Below are positions 57,545 to 64,000 of a stretch of DNA of 64,000 bases, piece after piece (the first letter of the stretch is position 1; each line of letters begins with the position of its first letter). The translations under genes were made by a program, and so were the position numbers. The DNA is from a virus. The stretch is from positions 22,605 to 86,604 of the IMG/VR virus record IMGVR_UViG_3300033148_005363. One strand, given 5' to 3'. The notes below the pieces were generated by a model. It saw nothing but the letters and a program-made list of their open reading frames with translations, was not told the DNA's origin and made no database searches.

Positions 57545-58550
57545 CAGGGCCTCCTTCCGCCTTGCGCTTGGGGCAGAAGTCAGGCGGAGGGCCAATGTCA
57601 ACGGCGGCCGTATAAAGAAATGCCCCTTTGCTTCCCCTTGCCGCAGCACAAACAGGGGTACCCAGGACGGCGCTGATCATGAATTCCCCGCACAGCCCGC
57701 ACCGCTCAGGCACGGGCTCAGGCGCTTCGGCGGGGGTGGGTACCGGGGGCGGGGCCTGCGAACACCCGTCAGCGTGCGTCGGGGCGTCGGTCCCGCCTAT
57801 GTAGCCCATGCCGCATTCGTCACAGCAGACGCCGTCGCAAACAGCGGGGTCGGGTGCGGTGGGGGTGGGTGCCGGGGGCGGGGTCAAGACGCGGGACATA
57901 AAGTCTTTCTCGATTGCCACAATGGACATCGTCGCTTCTTCTTCCGGTACACCGAGACTGATGACTTCTGCGATGTGATGGCACGCCAGATCCAACGCCC
58001 GCCGAAGCCGCACCACAACTCTCTGCGCGGTCAGGGCCTCGGCCTCTGCGTCGCGCGTGATGTCGGTTTGCTTTGCCAGGAGACCCCGCAGGTCCTTGAC
58101 TTCCCAGAACGAGGCCCTGTCCTCTCTTCGCAGGCGTTGGTTTTGGCGGGACAAGAGGTGGTACATGCGCGCCACCTCTTCCGCTGTCTGCACGATTTGT
58201 GAACCGTCCGGCGCGTCATCGATCCCGCAGGTGCCTCGCATGTGGCACGATGCCTGCCTGATCTTCACCAGGAGCGACGAGGCCCGGCTCCGCTCCTTCG
58301 CCAGCAGCGCCTCTAGCACCTCGACCTCCTCGTGGGCAGCGTACCCAGCCACGACGGCATCGTCTGAGCGCTTTTCGAGGTAGGCGTTGACGCGCTTTTC
58401 GTCCTCGAGGTCGGCCTTGAGGCGGTCGATTTCGTCGCGCAACACACCATGAGCCGCCTGTAGCTCGTCCGGCCCCTCCGTAGTCCTACCGACCCGCCGC
58501 GTCCGACTCAGCACCACGCCCAGGGCCTCTTCGACGGTCATGCGCTTCAT
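57537..58550 (-). CDS. coiled-coil protein with C-terminal Cys pairs, unknown
   Basis: 337 residues from the ATG at 58550. Residues ~25-220 are charged heptad-like sequence (VLRDEIDRLKADLEDEKRVNAYLEKR, ALLAKERSRASSLLVK). The C-terminal third is Pro-rich with CCDECGMGYIGG and CGLCGEF, likely zinc-binding. It may be a scaffold for host or phage proteins. Confidence 0.6.
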   Translation of the reverse strand: MKRMTVEEALGVVLSRTRRVGRTTEGPDELQAAHGVLRDEIDRLKADLEDEKRVNAYLEKRSDDAVVAGYAAHEEVEVLEALLAKERSRASSLLVKIRQASCHMRGTCGIDDAPDGSQIVQTAEEVARMYHLLSRQNQRLRREDRASFWEVKDLRGLLAKQTDITRDAEAEALTAQRVVVRLRRALDLACHHIAEVISLGVPEEEATMSIVAIEKDFMSRVLTPPPAPTPTAPDPAVCDGVCCDECGMGYIGGTDAPTHADGCSQAPPPVPTPAEAPEPVPERCGLCGEFMISAVLGTPVCAAARGSKGAFLYTAAVDIGPPPDFCPKRKAEGGPDE

Positions 58551-58798
58551 GGTGCCTCCGGGGGGTCGGGCATCGGGAGCCAGTGGGTCGGGTCCACCCG
58601 AAACCCAGCCCTCCACCACGTCCTGCTTGCGGCATTCCACGTCACTAGCCGCCAGCCGACCCCCCGTAACCAGCCCAAGAAATCTCCGCTTATCTTCGGC
58701 GGTGCGGTCAGAGCCTTGGGGCGGGCGATCCCGTCGCGCCTGTCCTTGCCGGCGTGACGGTCCCACGCCCGCAGATTGCATTCAAAATTGCTTCCCAT
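58547..58798 (-). CDS. small Trp/Arg-rich protein, unknown
   Basis: 83 residues with a GGAGGTGG site; its stop overlaps the next ATG (ATGA). Basic and Trp-rich (FLGWLRGVGWRLVTWNAASRTWWRAGFRVDP). No family is recognised. A structured RNA lies just before its start. Confidence 0.52.
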   Translation of the reverse strand: MGSNFECNLRAWDRHAGKDRRDGIARPKALTAPPKISGDFLGWLRGVGWRLVTWNAASRTWWRAGFRVDPTHWLPMPDPPEAP

Positions 58799-58816
58799 CG
58801 TCCACCTCCAGTCAGA

Positions 58817-58860
58817 GCCCCGGCAGGGTCCGATCCCTGCTTACGCCTTGCGGCCGGGGC
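58817..58860 (-). ncRNA. predicted compact three-way-junction RNA in a leader
   Basis: Outer stem GCCCCG/CGGGGC, then a hairpin GCAGGG/CCCTGC with a 6-nt loop and a small CGC-AAG-GCG hairpin fill 44 nt. It ends about 19 nt upstream of the ATG at 58798. It could regulate translation or be a processed element. The evidence is pairing only. Confidence 0.4.
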
Positions 58861-58868
58861 GGTTGTGG

Positions 58869-59135
58869 CTACGTCGCCAGCGATACGATGCCAACAACAA
58901 GCCCCCCGATCCCAGCGAGCCCGGTCAGAACTCCCGCGAATACCGACTTCGTACCCGCCGCTACCAGCACGCCGACGGCAATCGAAATACCGATGCCTGC
59001 GGAGACCCACAAAGGAGCCGAGACCCACCACCACGACCAGTCGATCGTGTCTGTCAGTTTGAGGACCATGAAGACAATGAAAAGCACCATGGGAACTCCG
59101 ATACCGTTGCTGGAACTGCTGTTGCTTGATGACAT
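58869..59135 (-). CDS. membrane protein with three helices
   Basis: 88 residues from the ATG at 59135 (GGAGGG site). A Ser/Asn-rich start, then hydrophobic segments at about 15-28, 36-58 and 64-86. Size and topology suit a holin or a small phage inner-membrane protein. Confidence 0.58.
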   Translation of the reverse strand: MSSSNSSSSNGIGVPMVLFIVFMVLKLTDTIDWSWWWVSAPLWVSAGIGISIAVGVLVAAGTKSVFAGVLTGLAGIGGLVVGIVSLAT

Positions 59136-59195
59136 CCTGTCCCTCCAATCGCGGACCATCCGCGTAAGCGCCCCTGCCGGGGCAGATGTGTCGCC

Positions 59196-59726
59196 TCATG
59201 GCGTTTTCAGCCATCCCCAAATGCTGCCATTCCTGATGAGATAGAACGTCGAATGGTGCATGTTGAAGTCTCTGGATATCGCCAGCGGAGACTCTCCGTT
59301 AGCGATTCGCTTTTTTATGTCAACCACTTGTTCCGTGGATAGTTTGGATATATTTCCTGCTACGTTGCCGGACATGCGAGCGTGTGTGTGCCTGTCCTTC
59401 AGGTTCTCCGACCGAGTACACCATTTCAGATTTTGCAGCCTGTTGTCGGCACGGACACCGTTTCTGTGTCCGCATTCATGCTTGGCGGTAGGCGGAACCC
59501 CCACGAAAGACAGCAGTACCATTCGGTGAACACGGCTTCTTTTGCTGTTGGTTTTGGCCACATAGAGATCGACGTAACAATACCCCTTCATGTCCACTCG
59601 TAACTTCAGCAGTCTTGCAGGCCTACGCAGCAGGGACCGAACACGCCCGGCAGACGACACCTCGTATCGGTCTTCGCCGCCAACAACCGGACGCCACTCT
59701 TCTTGTTCGGTGAATAGGTCTTTCAT
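59196..59726 (-). CDS. HNH homing endonuclease (NUMOD4-HNH)
   Basis: 176 residues from the ATG at 59726. EEWRPVVGGEDRYEVSSAGRVRSL is a NUMOD4 motif; HRMVLLSFVGVPPTAKHECGHRNGVRADNRLQNLKWCTRSEN is the HNH core. The C-terminus has a helix-turn-helix-type segment (IANGESPLAISRDFNMHHSTFYLI) for DNA binding. It is a free-standing mobile gene. A strongly folded leader precedes it. Confidence 0.88.
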   Translation of the reverse strand: MKDLFTEQEEWRPVVGGEDRYEVSSAGRVRSLLRRPARLLKLRVDMKGYCYVDLYVAKTNSKRSRVHRMVLLSFVGVPPTAKHECGHRNGVRADNRLQNLKWCTRSENLKDRHTHARMSGNVAGNISKLSTEQVVDIKKRIANGESPLAISRDFNMHHSTFYLIRNGSIWGWLKTP

Positions 59727-59744
59727 GGAGCACCTCTTGGTAAC

Positions 59745-59819
59745 GGAAGGTCCGAGAGGGGGACTACCAAGTACCCCCGACCCGGAACCTTCCAGGTAGT
59801 TGCGATAGCAAGTCGCAAC
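59745..59819 (-). ncRNA. folded leader RNA of the HNH gene
   Basis: Two hairpins on the minus strand: GTTGCGA/TCGCAAC (59819-59799), then a long stem GGAAGGT? in complementary form ACCTTCC/GGAAGGT at 59793-59745 with an inner GGGGG/CCCCC helix. The second ends about 19 nt from the ATG at 59726 and close to its GAGG site. Such hairpins delay translation of homing endonucleases in T4; a splicing or retained-intron origin is also possible. Confidence 0.45.
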
Positions 59820-59870
59820 ACCCATGCTGGCAGACTCTGTCCTCAAAGTCAAGTCCTCCAATCAGTCTCG

Positions 59871-59906
59871 CCAGGTCCGGGACTCGAACCCGGCTTGCCC
59901 ACCTGG
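59871..59906 (-). other. tRNA-like minihelix (acceptor-type stem plus perfect T arm)
   Basis: CCAGGT (59906-59901) pairs with ACCTGG (59876-59871) around a perfect T arm CCGGG-TTCGAGT-CCCGG. A full cloverleaf cannot be folded: only 31 nt separate a possible acceptor (GGAAGGT at 59931) from the T stem instead of about 41. It looks like a tRNA remnant between the methyltransferase and HNH genes. Confidence 0.5.
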
Positions 59907-59920
59907 GCGCGGCTGCCTCG

Positions 59921-60595
59921 CTACACCTTCCTCATCCTCTCCCCTGCCAACTCCACCGCGTCCCCCTTCACGTCTACCCCATGAAACCGCCGTCCCTGCC
60001 TTACCACGGCCTCCCCGAACGCGCCCGACCCCATGAAGGGATCCAGGATCAACTCGCCATCCTGCGTACTCTGACGCACCAGGAGCTCGCCGAAAGCGAC
60101 GGGCTTCTCCGTGGGGTAGCCGCCGCGTACGCGCTTGAACGCCTGGACGTTGGGTTCACCGAGGTCTGCCAGTTTGCGCTTTCCCTTCTCAAGGAACATC
60201 ACCAGCTCGTACCGGGACCGGTAGTGGTACCCCATGCCCATGGCGACCTTGTCCCACACGATCGGAGTCCAGACCTTGAACCCCACCGCCGAAGCTGTGC
60301 CCGCTACGCACCGCCAGGCCGTCTCCCAATCGCAAAAGACGTAGCAGTGCCGGTCAGGCTTGAGGATCCGGTAGAGGCCAGCGATCACCGCGGCGAGAGC
60401 CTCGTTGGAGATCACCGGGAACCAGTCGGCAGTCAACCGCGTGGTGGTGCCAACGCGCCGGTGCTTCTCCAGACTCTCATACGGGGGATCGGTCAGGATC
60501 AGATCGTAGTGCTCGTCGGGTGCCCACTGCAACCAGTCGAAAACATCCTGGCAGTAGAGCCGGAATCCGTCACCGGTTGCAGTGGGAATGTTCAT
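59921..60595 (-). CDS. DNA methyltransferase (beta-type, N6-adenine/N4-cytosine)
   Basis: 224 residues from the ATG at 60595. The order DPPY (36-39, LILTDPPYESL) first and the AdoMet motif DPFMGSG (about 191-197) later is the N6_N4 beta layout. GYPTEKP and GRRFHGVDV also fit. It modifies phage DNA, probably against restriction. It is only 4 nt after SSB and in the same operon. The recognition sequence is unknown. Confidence 0.88.
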   Translation of the reverse strand: MNIPTATGDGFRLYCQDVFDWLQWAPDEHYDLILTDPPYESLEKHRRVGTTTRLTADWFPVISNEALAAVIAGLYRILKPDRHCYVFCDWETAWRCVAGTASAVGFKVWTPIVWDKVAMGMGYHYRSRYELVMFLEKGKRKLADLGEPNVQAFKRVRGGYPTEKPVAFGELLVRQSTQDGELILDPFMGSGAFGEAVVRQGRRFHGVDVKGDAVELAGERMRKV

Positions 60596-60599
60596 CGGT

Positions 60600-61154
60600 C
60601 TAAGTGCAAGGACTGAAAGGGAAATCATCGTCGTCGGCGCTGCTCGGACGCGTCACCGGCTCGTTCCCCCCGCCCTCGTTCCCCTGGCCAGCGGGTGGCT
60701 GCTGGGGCTGCTGGGGTTGCCGCTGCTGGGGCTCGTTGCGGCCATCGTCGCGTCCCCCTCCCTGATCCCCGCGTCCACCGCCGCCGCCGCCGTAGTTGCG
60801 ATCCCCGCCGCCGCCGCCGCCGCCAGCCGCACCCAAGAACTGGACGGTGAAGGCCACGATCTCCGTGGTGTACCGATCCATCCCGTCCTTGTCCTGCCAC
60901 TTCCGGGTCTGGAGCCGCCCTTCCAGGTAGACCGAGCTGCCCTTGCGGAGATACTCGCTACAGCGCTCCGCGAGTTTGGTCCACACCGTGATTCTGTGCC
61001 ACTCGACGCGGTCCTTCCAGCCGTCTCCGTCCTTCTCGCTGTCGTTGGTGGCGAGACTGAAGTTGGCCACCGCGGTTCCCGATTGGGTGTACCGCAGTTC
61101 GGGGTCACTGCCGAGGTTCCCCAACAGGATGACCTTGTTCACTGATCCGCTCAT
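60600..61154 (-). CDS. ssb: single-stranded DNA-binding protein
   Basis: 184 residues. The OB-fold is clear ([66 protein letters not shown]). A Gly/Asn/Gln-rich linker follows, then the acidic tip DDDDFPF, which recruits partner proteins, here with five extra residues after it. It protects single-stranded DNA in replication and recombination. It has its own promoter. Confidence 0.95.
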   Translation of the reverse strand: MSGSVNKVILLGNLGSDPELRYTQSGTAVANFSLATNDSEKDGDGWKDRVEWHRITVWTKLAERCSEYLRKGSSVYLEGRLQTRKWQDKDGMDRYTTEIVAFTVQFLGAAGGGGGGGDRNYGGGGGGRGDQGGGRDDGRNEPQQRQPQQPQQPPAGQGNEGGGNEPVTRPSSADDDDFPFSPCT

Positions 61155-61229
61155 GTTCTCCTCCGATGTAGTGGTGTGTTTTCCATGGCCCTGGGTCCTC
61201 CGGTTTCTCCGCCGCTCAACCTGGGATCA

Positions 61230-61258
61230 CTTATACGATGCGTCGATAAACGAGTCAA
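61230..61258 (-). promoter_or_regulatory. ssb promoter with operator-like spacer
   Basis: TTGACT (61258-61253), 17-nt spacer, TATAAG (61235-61230). The spacer contains ATCGACGCATCG (61247-61236), a relative of the CGACG/CGTCG element; its place between -35 and -10 suggests repression. The leader to the ATG at 61154 is about 70 nt. Confidence 0.65.
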
Positions 61259-61386
61259 GGGAAAAATCGTTGGGCAGATACACCGCTGCCCTGGGGTTGA
61301 ATCCGGGGCAGTGGCGAGGTTGAACGAAGATGACCCGAGGAGGCCACTCCGAGACTCCCTGACCGTAGTCGAGGTCTGGGAGGTTG

Positions 61387-62124
61387 TCAAGATCGATCTC
61401 CCTGCCTCGCGACGATCCCCCGCACGGTCTCAGGGTGCCAGCGTACGCCGGTCTTCGTGGGGACCGCGTCCTCGTCGAGTTGACGAGCGACCTTTGCCAG
61501 CGAAACCCCCTCCCTGCGCAGCCTGACCATCCGGTTGATCACCGCCTGCTCCGCGGCATTCTCGACCAACCCGATCACCCCGTCAGCAGCGGGTACAGCG
61601 TCGAACCCGTAGGGCACCGTCCCGCCCGTTTTCTCCCCGCGCTGGCGCTTCTCCGCAAGTGCCGCGGTGGTGCGCTCCCGCCCGAGGTTCCTCTCCATCT
61701 CAGCGACCCCCGCAAGGACCGTGAGCATGAATTTTCCCATTGCTGAGCTGGTGTCCATCGCTGACCCGCCCTGGTCAACGAGGTGGAGGGCCACGCCGCG
61801 CCGGTCCCAGTCCTCGACGACCTGGAGGGCGTCCCCGGCGTTGCGGAAGAGCCGGTCCAGTTTGAGTGCGATGACGTTGCCGCCCTTGCCGCTGGTCCCC
61901 GGTCCCTGGATCGAGTAGAGCAGATCAGCGCCCCCCGGGCGATCTCCCAGGGCCTTCCCCGCGCTCACGCCCTCGTCGCGGATCAGATCCACAAGATCGA
62001 AGCCCTTCATCTCGCAGTAGAGCCGGATCGCCCGCTCCTGCGCGTCGAGGCCCAGCCCCGACTCCGCCTGCTCTTGGGTCGATACGCGGACGTAGCCGAT
62101 GGCGCGCTGGGTTGCTTCAATCAT
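61387..62124 (-). CDS. serine site-specific recombinase (resolvase/invertase family)
   Basis: 245 residues. AIGYVRVSTQEQ gives catalytic Ser15. QERAIRLYCEMKGFDLVDLIRDEGVSAGK, ALKLDRLFRNAGD and MGKFMLTVLAGVAEMERNLGRERT complete the N-terminal domain and long helix. The end (GVSLAKVARQLDEDAVPTKTGVRWHPETVRGIV) is the DNA-binding domain. It is shorter than large serine integrases, so it may invert or resolve DNA rather than integrate it. Confidence 0.9.
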   Translation of the reverse strand: MIEATQRAIGYVRVSTQEQAESGLGLDAQERAIRLYCEMKGFDLVDLIRDEGVSAGKALGDRPGGADLLYSIQGPGTSGKGGNVIALKLDRLFRNAGDALQVVEDWDRRGVALHLVDQGGSAMDTSSAMGKFMLTVLAGVAEMERNLGRERTTAALAEKRQRGEKTGGTVPYGFDAVPAADGVIGLVENAAEQAVINRMVRLRREGVSLAKVARQLDEDAVPTKTGVRWHPETVRGIVARQGDRS

Positions 62125-62127
62125 GGG

Positions 62128-62355
62128 TCAGCCCTCCCACCCGTTCACCGACTCCCACTGACCGCCCCAGTAGTTGGCCTTCTTCGCTACTGGCTCGATC
62201 TCGCCGTCGTCGTGCTTGATGCCGACCATGAGCGTCGAATCCCTGTAGCCAGCGCCGCACTCGCGGGTCGCCGCCCGCTTGGCCGCGGCGAGCGTCTTGG
62301 CGTCGGTGGTTTCCCAGGCCCTCTGTGTGGAGTTGCTGATCATGTACTGGCTCAT
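62128..62355 (-). CDS. small protein, paralogue of 49208-49438
   Basis: 75 residues. It aligns throughout with the 49.2-kb protein (TDAKTLAAAKRAATRECGAGYRDSTLMVGIKHDDGEIEPVAKKAN). It lies directly downstream of the gene behind repeated promoter 3, just as the other copy lies in the unit of promoter 2. The function is unknown. Confidence 0.65.
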   Translation of the reverse strand: MSQYMISNSTQRAWETTDAKTLAAAKRAATRECGAGYRDSTLMVGIKHDDGEIEPVAKKANYWGGQWESVNGWEG

Positions 62356-62365
62356 CTAGTCCCCC

Positions 62366-62785
62366 TCAGTCAATCGTCATGTAGGCGTGCAATTTCTCCT
62401 GCTCACGCTCAAACCTGTCCATCTCGTCAGCGTGCAGACGGGTTGCCTCGTCCTGCACCGCCTGCGCCTGCATCTCGGGGGTCTCGTTGGCGGCGATGAC
62501 CATCGCCTGCACCTGAGCGTAGCGGTCAGCGTCGAGGCCAACGCGCCCGATGTGGCCAGCCACGCCCTCGGGGAGGCGGCGCATCGTGTACTTGCGGGAG
62601 AGAAGGCCGCCCTGCTCGGCTACCGTCGAGCCGCCCACGTAGGCCCGGCACTCTACCGAGTGCTTGCCGTTGCCCTTGGTCTGGCCCCATCCGATGCTGG
62701 TGGTACCCTCGGTGACACTGACGACGACCTTGACATCGTGCCCGGTTGCCGTCGTCCACTCCATGCTGTCCGTGTAAATCATCAT
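62366..62785 (-). CDS. early protein behind repeated promoter 3
   Basis: 139 residues from the ATGATG at 62785 (GGGAGG site). An in-frame ATG at 62833, at the expected transcription start, would add 16 residues (MKDATTNQTNAAREAD), diverged from but parallel to the leaders of copies 1 and 2. The protein is beta-rich, then helical (DEATRLHADEMDRFEREQEKLHAYM). No family is known. Confidence 0.65.
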   Translation of the reverse strand: MMIYTDSMEWTTATGHDVKVVVSVTEGTTSIGWGQTKGNGKHSVECRAYVGGSTVAEQGGLLSRKYTMRRLPEGVAGHIGRVGLDADRYAQVQAMVIAANETPEMQAQAVQDEATRLHADEMDRFEREQEKLHAYMTID

Positions 62786-62830
62786 GTCAGCCTCCCGGGC
62801 TGCGTTGGTCTGGTTTGTGGTTGCGTCCTT

Positions 62831-62890
62831 CATGCCCACATCATACCGCGCCAGGGACGGGTGTCAATAGTTATTTTCGACGAATCGTCG
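62831..62890 (-). promoter_or_regulatory. repeated early promoter, copy 3, with CGACG-ATT-CGTCG palindrome
   Basis: TTGACA (62867-62862), 16-nt spacer, TATGAT (62845-62840), then GTGGGC and ATG (62833). The palindrome at 62878-62890 and the A/T tract between it and the -35 match copy 2 almost exactly; the leader beyond the ATG has diverged. Confidence 0.75.
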
Positions 62891-62952
62891 ATTTATTTTG
62901 AGCGGTCCCCCCGCCGCTTGCGCCTCCCGCCCACCCCTGATATCCTCTCCCC

Positions 62953-63297
62953 ATGATCAGGAGCCAACGCAAGGACCTCGTGAAGCGCATCGAAGAAACC
63001 CCGGGGGCCGATGACCTCGTGCGGGACCTCTTCGCCGCCTTCGACCGCTTCCAGCGCGGCCCCGCCTTCACCAGCCTCTCCCGCTGCACTCCCATCGGGC
63101 TCCGGCAGATGGCTAACCGCGTGAGGCTCGGGGTTGACATCCTTCAGCACGTGACCCTCTGCGCTACCCGCCGCCGCCTGATCTCCCTCGAATACCTGAT
63201 TCCCATTCGCGCCCACGCGAAGCGCGAGCCCATAGGCGATCTCGCTGACCAGGTAGAAACCGATATCTTCCGCACCACGATCCCGGAGGGACCATGA
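62953..63297 (+). CDS. protein of unknown function, first gene of a plus-strand operon
   Basis: 114 residues. Helical and basic (RKDLVKRIEETPGADDLVRDLFAAFDRFQRG, GLRQMANRVRLGVDILQHV). It diverges from the promoter-3 unit. The start has no strong ribosome-binding site. No family is recognised. Confidence 0.6.
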   Translation: MIRSQRKDLVKRIEETPGADDLVRDLFAAFDRFQRGPAFTSLSRCTPIGLRQMANRVRLGVDILQHVTLCATRRRLISLEYLIPIRAHAKREPIGDLADQVETDIFRTTIPEGP

Positions 63298-63569
63298 ACA
63301 GCGTACTGATCCATCTGGAAGACAACGTGGAACCCGGCGAATTCAAGGAGATCGCAGACCAGATCGCAGGCTTCATGTCACAGGGCCACCACGTGCTCGT
63401 TGCCCACGCGCCGGAGGACATCCCCGAACCCATCGTCCGCGCAGCCATGAACGAACTCGCCCGCGCAGTACGCCGCGGCCGGCCCGTGGTAGTCGCCGAG
63501 GTTCCCGGGGGGATGGAGATCGAGGTTGCCCGCGCACGCGTCAGCGCGACCCTCACAGCCCGGAGGTAG
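63294..63569 (+). CDS. small protein, unknown
   Basis: 91 residues; the start overlaps the previous stop (ATGA) with a GGAGG site. Beta-alpha pattern (SVLIHLEDNVEPGEFKEIADQIAGFMSQGHHVLVAHAPEDI) suggests a small alpha/beta fold. The function is unknown. Confidence 0.62.
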   Translation: MNSVLIHLEDNVEPGEFKEIADQIAGFMSQGHHVLVAHAPEDIPEPIVRAAMNELARAVRRGRPVVVAEVPGGMEIEVARARVSATLTARR

Positions 63570-63572
63570 GCC

Positions 63573-64000
63573 ATGGCGTTCATTTGCATCGAGATCCGCA
63601 GTATCGATCTCTCGGACCTCACGATCCCGCTACCCGGGGGGATCGAGGTAGGCCCCGTGATAGGGAACCGCACGGCAAGCGTCACCGAACTCATCATGTC
63701 CACGATCTCGCAGGCCAGCCCCGCCCTGGCCGCGTTCGTGCCGTTCATGAAGATGCTCGCCACGATGGAGGCCGCCGCCGCGGTCCTGACGGTCATCCCA
63801 AAGGCAATCATCACCCTGAGCCCTAGCAAAGTCGTCGCCGCGCTGGTAGAAATGACAAAGGCGCTGGCTGAACTCCTCAAGCTCCTCCCCCCCCTGGTGC
63901 TCCCCCTGTCGATCATGCGGTTCATCGCCCTCGTGATCATGCTCCTCCAAGAGCTAATCGACAATCTCCACTCACTTGACCAGGCGATCACTGACGCAGA
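63573..64000 (+). CDS. hydrophobic-helix protein, N-terminal part (runs off window)
   Basis: The ATG at 63573 has a GGAGG site and the frame is open for 142 codons to the window end. After a short beta start (FICIEIRSIDLSDLTIPLPGG) come long Ala/Leu/Met-rich helices (TISQASPALAAFVPFMKMLATMEAAAAVLTV and LLKLLPPLVLPLSIMRFIALVIMLLQELI). It is possibly a virion or membrane-associated protein. It is coupled to the two genes before it. Confidence 0.65.
   Translation, partial: MAFICIEIRSIDLSDLTIPLPGGIEVGPVIGNRTASVTELIMSTISQASPALAAFVPFMKMLATMEAAAAVLTVIPKAIITLSPSKVVAALVEMTKALAELLKLLPPLVLPLSIMRFIALVIMLLQELIDNLHSLDQAITDA

Overview
The window is 64 kb of a high-GC tailed bacteriophage genome with a contractile (myovirus-type) tail. 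It is cut at both ends: a gene runs off position 1 and another off position 64000. Genes are tightly packed, usually with ATGA, GTGA or TGATG start/stop overlaps and strong GGAGG ribosome-binding sites. Promoters look like host sigma-70 promoters (TTGACA-16/18-TANNNT). The host cannot be named; the GC content, sigma-70-type promoters and two lipobox proteins suggest a high-GC bacterium, perhaps Gram-negative.

Left part (1-38,310, all minus strand, so read right to left). A late operon starts near 38,950 with three tRNA genes (Thr-CGT, Trp-CCA, Pro-CGG). It then runs through portal, large terminase interrupted by a mini-intein, Mu F-like head protein, Zn-ribbon scaffold-like protein, a DNA methyltransferase/Zn-ribbon/prohead-protease fusion, major capsid protein, a His-rich capsid-adjacent protein, connector proteins, sheath, tube, a tail chaperone with a probable -1 frameshift, tape measure, the baseplate set (CIS tube, LysM-like, hub, spike, gp25-like, J-like, I-like), tail fibre and small membrane (lysis-type) proteins. 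A separate promoter near 1,300 drives a putative recombination pair that continues out of the window.

Middle (38,300-42,270). The small terminase lies alone on the minus strand. A gene-poor control region (about 40,800-41,420) holds direct repeats, iteron-like repeats and palindromes, and gene direction changes there. A PD-(D/E)XK nuclease gene with a frameshift follows on the plus strand.

Right part (42,270-64,000). This is the early/accessory region: many small Zn-ribbon, membrane and unknown proteins, a SLOG protein, a lone plus-strand lipoprotein, a DnaQ-like exonuclease, a DUF5131 protein, a GNAT acetyltransferase, a frameshifted tRNA-guanine-transglycosylase-like gene, an HNH endonuclease, a second DNA methyltransferase, SSB and a serine recombinase. 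A family of promoters with a CGACG-NNN-CGTCG-type element recurs through it; three of them are near-copies that also share an in-frame leader beginning with an ATG at the expected transcription start. The last three genes (plus strand, from 62,953) begin another operon.
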